Source of the DNA: Bathymodiolus brooksi
Taxonomy: Eukaryota > Mollusca > Bivalvia > Mytilida > Modiolidae
Length of the DNA: 64,000 nucleotides
Reading direction: 5' to 3'
Assembly: GCA_963680875.1 (NCBI GenBank)
Contig: OY804590.1
Location: forward strand, 17,916,886 to 17,980,885
The position numbers were made by a program, and so were the translations under genes. The stretch's first letter is position 1. Every line of letters begins with the position of its first letter. Positions 1-14,529 of the stretch are shown here, one piece after another. The notes below the pieces were generated by a model, which worked only from the letters and a program-made list of their open reading frames with translations, was not told the DNA's origin and did not search any database.

Positions 1-3000
1 CGTTCACCTTTTTGACTGTACCTAAGATTACAATGGAGAGTAGCGTTCACCTTTATGATTGTACATTCGATTGTAATGGAGAGTATCACTCACCTTTATG
101 ACTGTACCTTAGGTTGAAATGGAGAGTATCGCTCACCTTTATGACTGTACCTTAGGTTGTAATGGAGAGTATCGCTCACCTTTATGACTGTACCTTAGGA
201 TGTAACGGAAAGTATCACTCAACTTTATGAATGTTCCTTAGATTGTAATGGCGAGTAGCGCTAACCTTTCTGACTGTACATTGGATTGTAATGGAGAGTA
301 TCACTCACCTTTATGACTCTACCTTAGATTGTAATGGAGAGTATCGCTCACCTTTATGACTGTACCTTAGTATAGCTCACCTTTATGACTGTACATTACA
401 TTGTAATGGAGAATATCGCTCACCTTTATGATTGTACCTAATGTTGTTATGGAGAATATCGCTCACCTTAATGACTATGCCTTAGATTATAATGGAGAGT
501 ATCACTCACCTTTATGACTTTACATTAGATTGTAATGAAGATTATCGCGCACCTTTATGACTGTACCTTAGGTTGTAATGGAAAGTATCACTCACCTTTA
601 TGTCTGTACCTTAGAAAGTAATGGAGAGTATCGCTCACCTTTATGCCTGTACCTTAGGTTGTAATGGAGAGGATCACTCACCTTAATGACTGTACATTAG
701 AATGTAATGGATAGCGTGCATCCTCTTTATGACTGTACCTTAGGTTGTAATGGAAAGTAGCACTCACCATTATGTCTGTACCTTAGAAAGTAATGGAGAG
801 TATCGTTCACCTTTATGACTGTACCTTAGGTTGTAATGGAGAGGATCACTCACCTTGATGACTGTACATTAGATTGTAATGGAGAGTGTGCATCATCTGT
901 ATGACTGTACCTTAGGTTGTAATGGAAAGTATCACTCACCTTTATGTCTGTACCTTAGAAAGTAATGGAGAGTATCGCTCACCTTTATGACTGTACATTA
1001 GATTGTAATGGAGAGTATCGCTCACCTTTATGACTTTACATTAGATTGTAATGGAGAGTTTGCATCCTCTATGATTGTACATTAGATTGTAAAAAAGAGT
1101 ATCAATCACCTTTATAACTGTATGTAAGATTGCAATGGACAGTTTGCATCATCATTATGACTGTATCTAAGATTGTAATGGGGAGTATCACTCACCTGCA
1201 TCAGTGTACCTTAGATTGTAATGGAGAGTATCGTTCACCGTTTTGACTGTACCTAACATTGTAATGGAGAGTATCGGTCATCTTTATGACTACCGAAGAT
1301 TATAATTGAGAGTATCGCTCACCTTTATGACTGTACATTACATTGTAATGGAGAATATCGCTCACCTTTATGACTGTACCAAAGGTTGTAATGGATAATA
1401 TCGCTCACCTTTATGACTTTACATTAGATTGTAATGAAGATTATCGCGCACCTTTATGACTGTACCTTAGATTGTAATGGAGAGTGTGCACCATCTTTAT
1501 GACTGTACCTAAGATTGTAATGGAGAGTATCGTTCACCTTTTTGACTGTACCTAAGATTACAATGGAGAGTAGTGTTCACCTTTATGACTGTACTTTCCA
1601 TTGTAATGGAGAGTATCACTCACCTTTATGACTGTACCTTAGGTTGAAATGGAGAGTATCGCTCACCTTTATGACTGTACCTTAGGTTGTAATGGAGAGT
1701 ATCGCTCACCTTTATGACTGTACCTTAGGTTGTAACGGAAAGTATCACTCAACTTTATGAATGTTCCTTAGATTGTAATGGCGAGTAGCGCTCACATTTC
1801 TGACTGTACATTAGATTGTAATGGAGAGTATCACTCACCTTTATGAATGTACCTTAGGTTGTAATGGAGAGTATCGCTCACCTTTATGACTGTACCTTAG
1901 GTTGTAACGGAAAGTATCACTCAACTTTATGACTGTACATTAGATTGAAATGGAGAGTATCACTCACCTTTATGACTGTACCTTAGATTATAATGGAGAG
2001 TATCACTCACCTTTATGACTGTACCTAAGATTGTAATGGAGAGTATTACTCACCTTGATGACTGTACCTTAGATTGTAAGGGATAGTGTGCATCATCTTT
2101 ATGACTCTACCTTATGTTGTAAAGGAGAGTATTACTCACTTTTATCACTGTACCTTAGATTGTAAAGGCGAGTATCGTTCACCTTTATGACTGTACATTA
2201 TATTGTAATGGAGAGTATCGCTCACCTTTATGACTGTACCTTAGGTTGTAATGGAGAGTATCACTCACCTTGATGACTGTACATTAGATTGTAATGGAGA
2301 GTGTGCATCATCTGTATGACTGTACCTTAGGTTGTAATGGAAAGTATCACTCACCTTTATGTCTGTACCTTAGAAAGTAATGGAGAGTATCGCTCACCTT
2401 TATGACTACATTAGATTGTAATGGAGAGTATCGCTCACCTTTATGACTGTACATTAGAATGTTATGGAGGAGAGTTTGCATCCTCTATGATTGTACATTA
2501 GATTGTAAAGAAGAGTATCAGTCACCTTTATGACTGTACATCAGATTGCAAAGGACAGTGTGCATCATCATTATGACTGTATCTAAGATTGTAATGGGGA
2601 GTATCACTCACCTGCCTCAGTGTACCTTAGATTGTAATGGAGAGTATCGTTCACCGTTTTGACTGTACCTAAGATTGTAATGGAGAGTATCGGTCATCTT
2701 TATGACTGTACCGAAGATTATAATTGAGAGTATCGCTCACCTTTATGACTGTACATTACATTGTAATGGAGAATATCGCTCACCTTTATGACTGTACCAA
2801 AGGTTGTAATAGTGAATATCACTCACCTTAATGACTATGCCTTAGATTATAATGGAGAGTATCGCTCACCTTTATGACTTTACATTAGATTGTAATGAAG
2901 ATTATCGCGCACCTTTATGACTGTACATTAGATTGTAATAGAGAGTATCACTCACCAGTATGACTGTACCTTAGATTGTAATGGAGAGTGTGCACCATCT

Positions 3001-3683
3001 TTATGACTGTACCTAAGATTGTAATGGAGAGTATCGTTCACCTTTTTGACTGTACCTAAGATTACAATGGAGAGTAGCGTTCACCTTTATGATTGTACAT
3101 TCGATTGTAATGGAGAGTATCACTCACCTTTATGACTGTACCTTAGGTTGAAATGGAGAGTATCGCTCACCTGTATGACTGTACCTTAGGTTGTAATGGA
3201 GAGTATCGCTCACCTTTATGACTGTACCTTAGGATGTAACGGAAAGTATCACTCAACTTTATGAATGTTCCTTAGATTGTAATGGCGAGTAGCGCTAACC
3301 TTTCTGACTGTACATTGGATTGTAATGGAGAGTATCACTCACCTTTATGACTCTACCTTAGATTGTAATGGAGAGTATCGTTCACCTTTATGACTGTACC
3401 TTAGTATAGCTCACCTTTATGACTGTACATTACATTGTAATGGAGAATATCGCTCACCTTTATGATTGTACCTAATGTTGTAATGGAGAATATCGCTCAC
3501 CTTAATGACTATGCCTTAGATTATAATGGAGAGTATCACTCACCTTTATGACTTTACATTAGATTGTAATGAAGATTATCGCGCACCTTTATGACTGTAC
3601 CTTAGGTTGTAATGGAAAGTATCACTCACCTTTATGTCTGTACCTTAGAAAGTAATGGAGAGTATCGCTCACCTTTATGACTG
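1..3683. repeat. Higher-order repeat of the 43-bp satellite, period 3034 bp
   Basis: The sequence beginning at 1 recurs at 3035 with the same series of unit variants, including the rare word AAGATTACAATGGAGAGTAG, and stays aligned until about 3683. The same higher-order unit is found in the right block from about 49010 to 55126, where position 1 corresponds to 49837. The period was read from matching marker words, not from a full alignment. Confidence 0.85.
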
Positions 3684-6600
3684 TACACTACATTGTAATG
3701 GAGAGTATCGCTTACTCTATGACTGTACCTTAGATTGTAATGGAGAGTATCGTTCAACTCTATGACTGTACCTTATATTATAAAGGAGAGTATCGCTCAC
3801 CTTTATAACTGTACATTTGATTGTAATGGAAAGTATCACTCACCTTTATGACTGTGCATTAGATTTTAATGTAGAGGATCAGTCACCTTTATAACTGTAC
3901 ATTTGATTGTAATGGAATGTATCACTCACCTTGATGACTGTGCATTAGATTTGAATGGAGAGGATCACTCACCTTTATGACTGTACCTAAGATTGTAATG
4001 GAGAGTATCGCTCACCTTTATGACTACTTTATATTGTATTGGAGAGTATCGCTCACTTTTATGACTACCTTAGAATGTATTGGAGATTATCGCTCACCTT
4101 CATGACTGTACATTGGATTGTAATGGAGAGTGTGCATCATCTTTATGGCTGTACCTTAGGTTGTAATACAAAGTATCACTCCCCTTTATGACTGTACCTT
4201 AGAATGTATTGGAGAGTATCGCTCACCTTTATGACTGTACCTAAGATTGTAATGGAGAGTATCGCTCACCTTTATGACTGTACCTAAGATTGTAATGGAG
4301 AGTATCGCTCACCTTTATGACTACTTTATATTGTATTGGAGAGTATCGCTCACTTTTATGACTACCTTAGAATGTATTGGAGATTATCGCTCACCTTCAT
4401 GACTGTACATTGGATTGTAATGGAGAGTGTGCATCATCTTTATGGCTGTACCTTAGGTTGTAATACAAAGTATCACTCCCCTTTATGACTGTACCTTAGA
4501 ATGTATTGGAGAGTATCGCTCACCTTTATGACTGTACATAAGATTGTAATGGAGAGTATCGCTCACCTTTATGACTGTACCTTAAATTGTAATGGAGAGT
4601 ATCGCACTCCTTTATGTCTGTACATTAGATTGTAATGGAGAGTATCGCTCACCTTTATGACTGTACTTTATATTGTAATGGAGAGTATCGCTCACCTTTA
4701 TGACTGTACCCTAGAATGTAATGGAGATTATCGCTCACCTTTATGACTGTACATTAGATTGTAATGGAGAGTGTGCATCATCTTTATGACTGTACCTTAG
4801 GTTGTAATGGAAAGCATCACTCACCTTTATGTCTGTACCTTAGAAAGTAATGGAGAGTATCGCTAACCTTTATGACTGTAAAATAGAATGTAATTGAGAG
4901 TGTGCATCATCTATGATTGTACATTAGATTGTAATGAAGAGTATCAATCACCTTTATGGCTATACTTAAGATTGCAATGGACAGTGTGCATCATATTTAT
5001 GACTGTATCTAAGATTGTAATGGCGAGTATCACTCACCTGTATCACTGTATCTTAGATTATAATGGAGAGTATCGCTCACCTTGATGACTGTACATTAGA
5101 TTGTAATGGAGAGTATCACTCACCATTATGACTGTACATTTGATTGTAATGGATAGTATCGCTCAACTCTATGACTGTACCTTAGATTCTAATGGAGAGT
5201 ATCGCTCACCTTTATAACTGTACATTTGATTGTAATGGAAAGTATCACTCACCTTTATGACTGTACATTAGATTTTAATGGATAGCATCACTCACCTTTA
5301 TGACAGTACCTAAGATTGTAATGGAGAGTATCGTTCACATTTACGAGTCCAACTAAGATTGTAATGGAGAGTATCGCTCACATTTATGACTACTTTATAT
5401 TGTAATGGAGAGTATCGCTCACCTTTATGACTACTGTAGATTGTAATGGAGATTATCGCTCACCTTCATGACTGTACATTATATTGTAATGGAGAGTGTG
5501 CATCATCTTTATGGCTGTACCTTAGGTTGTAATGGAAACTATCACTCACTTTTATGACTACCTTAGAATGTATTGGAGAGTATCGCACCCCTTTATGACT
5601 GTACCTTAGGTTGTAATGGAGAGTATCGCTAACCTTTATGACTGCACCTAAGATTGTAATTGAGAGTATCGCTCACCTTTATGACTGTACATTACATTGT
5701 AATGGAGAGTATCGCTCAACTTTATGACTGTACCTTATATTATAAAGGAGAGTATCGCTCACCTTTATAACTGTACATATGATTGTAATGGAAAGTATCA
5801 CTCACCTTTATGACTGTGTATTAAATTTTAATGGAGAGGATCAGTCACCTTTATGACTGTACCTAAGATTGTAATGGAGAGTATCGTTCGCGTTTACGAG
5901 TGTAACTGAGATTGTAATGGAGAGTATCGTTCACCTTTATGTGTGTACCTTAGGTTGTAATGTAGAGTATCAATCACCATTATGACTGTACCTAAGATTG
6001 TAATTTAGAGTATCGCTCACATTTATGACTGTACATTACATTGTAATTGAGAGTATCGATCACCTTGATGACTGTACATTAGATTGTAATGGAGAGTATC
6101 ACTCACCTGTATGACTGTACCTTAGATTGTAGTGGGGAGTATCGCTCAACTCTATGACTGTACCTTAGATTATAATGGAGAGTATCGCTCACCTTTATAA
6201 CTGTACATTGATTGTAATGGAAAGTATCACTCACCTTTATGACTGTACATTAGATTTTAATGGATAGCATCACTCACCTTTATGACTGTACCTAAGATTG
6301 TAATGGAGAGTATCGTTCACATTTACGAGTCTATCTAAGATTGTAATGGAGAGTATCGCTCACCTTTATGACTACTTTATATTGTATTGGAGAGTATCGC
6401 TCACTTTTATGACTGTACTGTAGATTGTAATGGAGAGTATCGCTCACCTTTATAACTGTACATTAGATTGTAATGGAAAGTATCACTCACCTTTATGACT
6501 GTACATTAGATTTTAATGGATAGCATCACTCACCTTTATGACTGTACCTAAGATTGTAATGGAGAGTATCGTTCACATTTACGAGTCTAACAAAGATTGT

Positions 6601-7975
6601 AATGGAGAGTATCGCTCACCTTTATGACTGTACCTTAGAATGTAATTGTGATTATCGCTCACCTTCATGACTGTACATTAGATTGTAATGGAGAGTGTGC
6701 ATCATCTTTATGGCTGTACCTTTGGTTGTAATGGAAAGCATCACTCCCTTTTATGACTGTACCTTAGAATGTATTGGAGAGTATCGCTCACCTTTATGAC
6801 TGTACCTTAGGTTGTAATGGAGAGTATCGCTCACCTTTATGACTGTACACTACATTGTAATGGAGAGTATCGCTTACTCTATGACTGTACCTTAGATTGT
6901 AATGGAGAGTATCGTTCAACTCTATGACTGTACCTTATATTATAAAGGAGAGTATCGCTCACCTTTATAACTGTACATTTGATTGTAATGGAAAGTATCA
7001 CTCACCTTTATGACTGTGCATTAGATTTTAATGTAGAGGATCAGTCACCTTTATAACTGTACATTTGATTGTAATGGAATGTATCACTCACCTTGATGAC
7101 TGTGCATTAGATTTGAATGGAGAGGATCACTCACCTTTATGACTGTACCTAAGATTGTAATGGAGAGTATCGCTCACCTTTATGACTACTTTATATTGTA
7201 TTGGAGAGTATCGCTCACTTTTATGACTACCTTAGAATGTATTGGAGATTATCGCTCACCTTCATGACTGTACATTGGATTGTAATGGAGAGTGTGCATC
7301 ATCTTTATGGCTGTACCTTAGGTTGTAATACAAAGTATCACTCCCCTTTATGACTGTACCTTAGAATGTATTGGAGAGTATCGCTCACCTTTATGACTGT
7401 ACCTAAGATTGTAATGGAGAGTATCGCTCACCTTTATGACTGTACCTTAAATTGTAATGGAGAGTATCGCACTCCTTTATGTCTGTACATTAGATTGTAA
7501 TGGAGAGTATCGCTCTCCTTTATGACTGTACTTTATATTGTAATGGAGAGTATCGCTCACCTTTATGACTGTACCCTAGAATGTAATGGAGATTATCGCT
7601 CACCTTTATGACTGTACATTAGATTGTAATGGAGAGTGTGCATCATCTTTATGACTGTACCTTAGGTTGTAATGGAAAGCATCACTCACCTTTATGTCTG
7701 TACCTTAGAAAGTAATGGAGAGTATCGCTAACCTTTATGACTGTAAAATAGAATGTAATGGAGAGTGTGCATTATCTATGATTGTACATTAGATTGTAAT
7801 GAAGAGTATCAATCACCTTTATGGCTATACTTAAGATTGCAATGGACAGTGTGCATCATATTTATGACTGTATCTAAGATTGTAATGGCGAGTATCACTC
7901 ACCTGTATCACTGTATCTTAGATTATAATGGAGAGTATCGCTCACCTTGATGACTGTACATTAGATTGTAATGGA
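3684..7975. repeat. Higher-order repeat of the 43-bp satellite, period about 2.9-3.2 kb
   Basis: A marker series starting GTACACTACATTG at about 3683 recurs near 6845 (offset 3162). Further on the offset becomes 2871: the segment at 4894-5085 recurs at 7765-7950 almost unchanged. The change in offset is explained by an extra internal duplication of about 0.3 kb in the first copy, seen as the word TGACTACTTTATATTG at 4021 and again at 4318. The second copy ends by divergence near 7975. Confidence 0.75.
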
Positions 7976-8260
7976 GAGTGTGAATCACCTTTATGACTGT
8001 ACCTTCGGTTGTAATGGAGAGTATCACTCACCTTTATGACTGTACCTTAGATTGTAATGGAGAGTATCGCTCACCTTTATGACTGTACCTTAGATTATAA
8101 TGGAGAGTATCGCTCACCTTGATGACTACATTAGATTGCAATGGAGAGTATTGATCACCTTTATGACTACCTTAGATTGCAATGGAGAGTATCGCTTACC
8201 TTTATGACTGTACCTTAGATTGTAATGGAGAATATCGCTCACCTTTATGACTGTACCTTA

Positions 8261-11200
8261 GATTATAATGGAGAGTATCGCTCACCTTTATGACTACATT
8301 AGATTGCAATGGAGAGTATTGATCACCTTTATGACTACCTTAGATTGCAATTGAGAGTATCGCTTACCTTCATGACTGTACCTTAGATTGTAATGGAGAG
8401 TGTGCATCATCTTTATGACTGTACCTAAGATTGCAATGGAGAGTATCGCTCACCTTTATGACTGTACCTTAGACTGTATTGGCGAGTATCAATCACCATT
8501 ATGACTGTACCTAAGATTGTAATGGAGAGTATCGCTCACCTTTATGACTGTACCTTAGATTATAATGGAGAGTATCGCTCACCTTTATAACTGTACATTT
8601 GATTGTAATGGAAAGTATCACTCACCTTGATGACTGTGCAATAGATTTGAATGGAGAGGATCACTCACCTTTATGACTGTACCTAAGATTGTAATGGAGA
8701 GTATCGCTCATTTTTATGACTGTACTTTATGTTGTAATGGAAAGTATCACTCATCGTTATGACTGTACATTAGATTGTAATGGAGAGTATCGCTCACCTT
8801 GATGACTGTACATTATAATTTAATAGAGTATTGCTCGCCTTTATGATTGTACCTAAGTTTGTAATGGAGAGTATCTTTCACCTTTATATCTACATTAGAT
8901 TGTAATGGAGAGTATCCCTCACCTTTATGACTGTACCTAAGATGGCAATGGAGAGTATCGCTCACCTTTTTGATTGTACCTTAGGTTGTAATGGAATATA
9001 TCACTCACCTTTATGACTGTACCTAAGATTGTAATGGAGAGTTTCAATCACCTTTATGACTGTACCTTACATTGTAATGGAGAGTATCACTCACCTTTAT
9101 GACTGTACTTTAGGTTGTAATGGAAAGTATAACTCACCGTTATGACTGTACCTTAGATTGTAATGGAGAGTATTACTCACCTTGATGACTGTACATTAGA
9201 TTGTAATGGAGAGTATCGCTCACCTTTATGACTGTACATAAGATTGTAATGGAGAGTTTCAATCACCTTTATGACTGTAGCTTAGATTGTAATGGAGAGT
9301 ATCGCTCACCTTTATGACTGTACATAAGATTGTAATGGAGAGTTTCAATCACCGTTATGACTGTACCTTAGATCGTAATAGAGAGTATCGCTCACCTTGA
9401 TGACTGTACCTTAGGTTGTAATGGAAAGTATCACTCTCTGTTATGACTGTACATTAGATTTTAATGGAAAGTATCACTCACCTTTATGACTGTACGTTAG
9501 GTTGTAATGGAAAGTATCACTCGCCGTTATGACTGTACGTTAGATTTTAATGGAGAGGATCACTCACCTTTATGACTACATTAGATTGTAATGGAGAGTA
9601 TCGCTCACCTTTATGACTGTACATTATATTGTAATTTAGAGTATCGCTCACCTTGATGACTGTACCTAAGTTTGTAATGGAGAGTATCGCTCACCTTTAT
9701 AACTACATTAGATTGTAATGGAGAGTACCCCACACCTTTATGACTGTACCTAAGATTGCAATGGAGAGTATCGCTCACCTTTTTGATTGTACCTTAGGCT
9801 GTAATGGAATATATCACTCACCTTTATGACTGTACCTAAGATTGTAATGGAGAGTTTCAATCACCTTTATGACTGTACCTTACATTGTAATGGAGAGTAT
9901 CACTCACCTTTATGACTGTACATTAGGTTGTAATGGAAAGAATCATTCACCGTTATGACTGTACCTTAGATTGTAATGGAGAGTATTACTCACCTTGATG
10001 ACTGTACATTAGATTGTAATGGAGAGTATCGCTCACCTTTATGACTGTACATAAGATTGTAATGGAGAGTTTCAATCACCTTTATGACTGTACCTTCGAT
10101 CGTAATGGAGAGTATCGCTCACCTTGATGACTGTACCTTAGATTATAATGGAGAGTATCGCTCACCTTTATGACTACATTAGATTGCAATGGAGAGTATT
10201 GATCACCTTTATGACTACCTTAGATTGCAATTGAGAGTATCGCTTACCTTCATGACTGTACCTTAGATTGTAATGGAGAGTGTGCATCATCTTTATGACT
10301 GTACCTAAGATTGCAATAGAGAGTATCGCTCACCTTTATGACTGTACCTTAGACTGTAATGGCGAGTATCAATCACCATTATGACTGTACCTAAGATTGT
10401 AATGGAGAGTATCGCTCACCTTTATGACTGTACCTTAGATTATAATGGAGAGTATCGCTCACCTTTATAACTGTACATTTGATTGTAATGGAAAGTATCA
10501 CTCACCTTGATGACTGTGCATTAGATTTGAATGGAGAGGATCACTCACCTTTATGACTGTACCTAAGATTGTAATGGAGAGTATCGCTCATTTTTATGAC
10601 TGTACTTTATGTTGTAATGGAAAGTATCACTCATCGTTATGACTGTACATTAGATTGTAATGGAGAGTATCGCTCACCTTGATGACTGTACATTATAATT
10701 TAATAGAGTATCGCTCGCCTTTATGATTGTACCTAAGTTTGTAATGGAGAGTATCGTTCACCTTTATATCTACATTAGATTGTAATGGAGAGTATCCCTC
10801 ACCTTTATGACTGTACCTAAGATTGCAATGGAGAGTATCGCTCACCTTTTTGATTGTACCTTAGGTTGTAATGGAATATATCACTCACCTTTATGACTGT
10901 ACCTAAGATTGTAATGGAGAGTTTCAATCACCTTTATGACTGTACCTTACATTGTAATGGAGAGTATCACTCACCTTTATGACTGTACGTTAGGTTGTGA
11001 TGGAAAGTATAACTCACCGTTATGACTGTACCTTAGATTGTAATGGAGAGTATTACTCACCTTGATGACTGTACATTAGATTGTAATGGAGAGTATCGCT
11101 CACCTTTATGACTGTACATAAGATTGTAATGGAGAGTTTCAATCACCTTTATGACTGTAGCTTAGATTGTAATGGAGAGTATCGCTCACCTTTATGACTG

Positions 11201-14200
11201 TACATAAGATTGTAATGGAGAGTTTCAATCACCGTTATGACTGTACATTAGATTTTAATGGAGAGTATCGCTCACCTTTATGACTGTACATTAGATTGTA
11301 ATGGAGTTTCAATCACCTTTATGACTGTACCTTAGATCGTAATAGAGAGTATCGCTCACCTTGATGACTGTACCTTAGGTTGTAATGGAAAGTATCACTC
11401 TCTGTTATGACTGTACATTAGATTTTAATGGAAAGTATCACTCACCTTTATGACTGTACGTTAGGTTGTAATGGAAAGTATCACTCGCCGTTATGACTGT
11501 ACGTTAGATTTTAATGGAGAGGATCACTCACCTTTATGACTACATTAGATTGTAATGGAGAGTATCGCTCACCTTTATGACTGTACATTATATTGTAATT
11601 TAGAGTATCGCTCACCTTGATGACTGTACCTAAGTTTGTAATGGAGAGTATCGCTCACCTTTATAACTACATTAGATTGTAATGGAGAGTACCCCACACC
11701 TTTATGACTGTACCTAAGATTGCAATGGAGAGTATCGCTCACCTTTTTGATTGTACCTTAGGCTGTAATGGAATATATCACTCACCTTTATGACTGTACC
11801 TAAGATTGTAATGGAGAGTTTCAATCACCTTTATGACTGTACCTTACATTGTAATGGAGAGTATCACTCACCTTTATGACTGTACATTAGGTTGTAATGG
11901 AAAGAATCATTCACCGTTATGACTGTACCTTAGATTGTAATGGAGAGTATTACTCACCATGATGACTGTACATTAGATTGTAATGGAGAGTATCGCTCAC
12001 CTTTATGACTGTACATAAGATTGTAATGGAGAGTTTCAATCACCTTTATGACTGTACCTTCGATCGTAATGGAGAGTATCGCTCACCTTGATGACTGTAC
12101 CTTAGATTATAATGGAGAGTATCGCTCACCTTTATGACTACATTAGATTGCAATGGAGAGTATTGATCACCTTTATGACTACCTTAGATTGCAATTGAGA
12201 GTATCGCTTACCTTCATGACTGTACCTTAGATTGTAATGGAGAGTGTGCATCATCTTTATGACTGTACCTAAGATTGCAATAGAGAGTATCGCTCACCTT
12301 TATGACTGTACCTTAGACTGTAATGGCGAGTATCAATCACCATTATGACTGTACCTAAGATTGTAATGGAGAGTATCGCTCACCTTTATGACTGTACCTT
12401 AGATTATAATGGAGAGTATCGCTCACCTTTATAACTGTACATTTGATTGTAATGGAAAGTATCACTCACCTTGATGACTGTGCATTAGATTTGAATGGAG
12501 AGGATCACTCACCTTTATGACTGTACCTAAGATTGTAATGGAGAGTATCGCTCATTTTTATGACTGTACTTTATGTTGTAATGGAAAGTATCACTCATCG
12601 TTATGACTGTACATTAGATTGTAATGGAGAGTATCGCTCACCTTGATGACTGTACATTATAATTTAATAGAGTATCGCTCGCCTTTATGATTGTACCTAA
12701 GTTTGTAATGGAGAGTATCGTTCACCTTTATATCTACATTAGATTGTAATGGAGAGTATCCCTCACCTTTATGACTGTACCTAAGATTGCAATGGAGAGT
12801 ATCGCTCACCTTTTTGATTGTACCTTAGGTTGTAATGGAATATATCACTCACCTTTATGACTGTACCTAAGATTGTAATGGAGAGTTTCAATCACCTTTA
12901 TGACTGTACCTTACATTGTAATGGAGAGTATCACTCACCTTTATGACTGTACGTTAGGTTGTGATGGAAAGTATAACTCACCGTTATGACTGTACCTTAG
13001 ATTGTAATGGAGAGTATTACTCACCTTGATGACTGTACATTAGATTGTAATGGAGAGTATCGCTCACCTTTATGACTGTACATAAGATTGTAATGGAGAG
13101 TTTCAATCACCTTTATGACTGTAGCTTAGATTGTAATGGAGAGTATCGCTCACCTTTTTGATTGTACCTTAGGCTGTAATGGAATATATCACTCACCTTT
13201 ATGACTGTACCTAAGATTGTAATGGAGAGTTTCAATCACCTTTATGACTGTACCTTACATTGTAATGGAGAGTATCACTCACCTTTATGACTGTACATTA
13301 GGTTGTAATGGAAAGAATCATTCACCGTTATGACTGTACCTTAGATTGTAATGGAGAGTATTACTCACCATGATGACTGTACATTAGATTGTAATGGAGA
13401 GTATCGCTCACCTTTATGACTGTACATAAGATTGTAATGGAGAGTTTCAATCACCTTTATGACTGTACCTTCGATCGTAATGGAGAGTATCGCTCACCTT
13501 GATGACTGTACCTTAGATTATAATGGAGAGTATCGCTCACCTTTATGACTACATTAGATTGCAATGGAGAGTATTGATCACCTTTATGACTACCTTAGAT
13601 TGCAATTGAGAGTATCGCTTACCTTCATGACTGTACCTTAGATTGTAATGGAGAGTGTGCATCATCTTTATGACTGTACCTAAGATTGCAATAGAGAGTA
13701 TCGCTCACCTTTATGACTGTACCTTAGACTGTAATGGCGAGTATCAATCACCATTATGACTGTACCTAAGATTGTAATGGAGAGTATCGCTCACCTTTAT
13801 GACTGTACCTTAGATTATAATGGAGAGTATCGCTCACCTTTATAACTGTACATTTGATTGTAATGGAAAGTATCACTCACCTTGATGACTGTGCATTAGA
13901 TTTGAATGGAGAGGATCACTCACCTTTATGACTGTACCTAAGATTGTAATGGAGAGTATCGCTCATTTTTATGACTGTACTTTATGTTGTAATGGAAAGT
14001 ATCACTCATCGTTATGACTGTACATTAGATTGTAATGGAGAGTATCGCTCACCTTGATGACTGTACATTATAATTTAATAGAGTATCGCTCGCCTTTATG
14101 ATTGTACCTAAGTTTGTAATGGAGAGTATCGTTCACCTTTATATCTACATTAGATTGTAATGGAGAGTATCCCTCACCTTTATGACTGTACCTAAGATTG

Positions 14201-14529
14201 CAATGGAGAGTATCGCTCACCTTTTTGATTGTACCTTAGGTTGTAATGGAATATATCACTCACCTTTATGACTGTACCTAAGATTGTAATGGAGAGTTTC
14301 AATCACCTTTATGACTGTACCTTACATTGTAATGGAGAGTATCACTCACCTTTATGACTGTACGTTAGGTTGTGATGGAAAGTATAACTCACCGTTATGA
14401 CTGTACCTTAGATTGTAATGGAGAGTATTACTCACCTTGATGACTGTACATTAGATTGTAATGGAGAGTATCGCTCACCTTTATGACTGTACATAAGATT
14501 GTAATGGAGAGTTTCAATCACCTTTATGA
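8261..14529. repeat. Higher-order repeat of the 43-bp satellite, period 1.88-1.96 kb with one short copy
   Basis: The marker GATTATAATGG followed by ACATTAGATTGCAATGG lies at 8261, 10141, 12105 and 13516. Offsets are 1880, 1964 and 1411. Copy 2 is longer than copy 1 by about two 43-bp units, inserted near 11240-11325. Copy 3 has lost roughly 550 bp, with the join near 13150. These differences are what unequal exchange between units in register would give. Confidence 0.8.
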
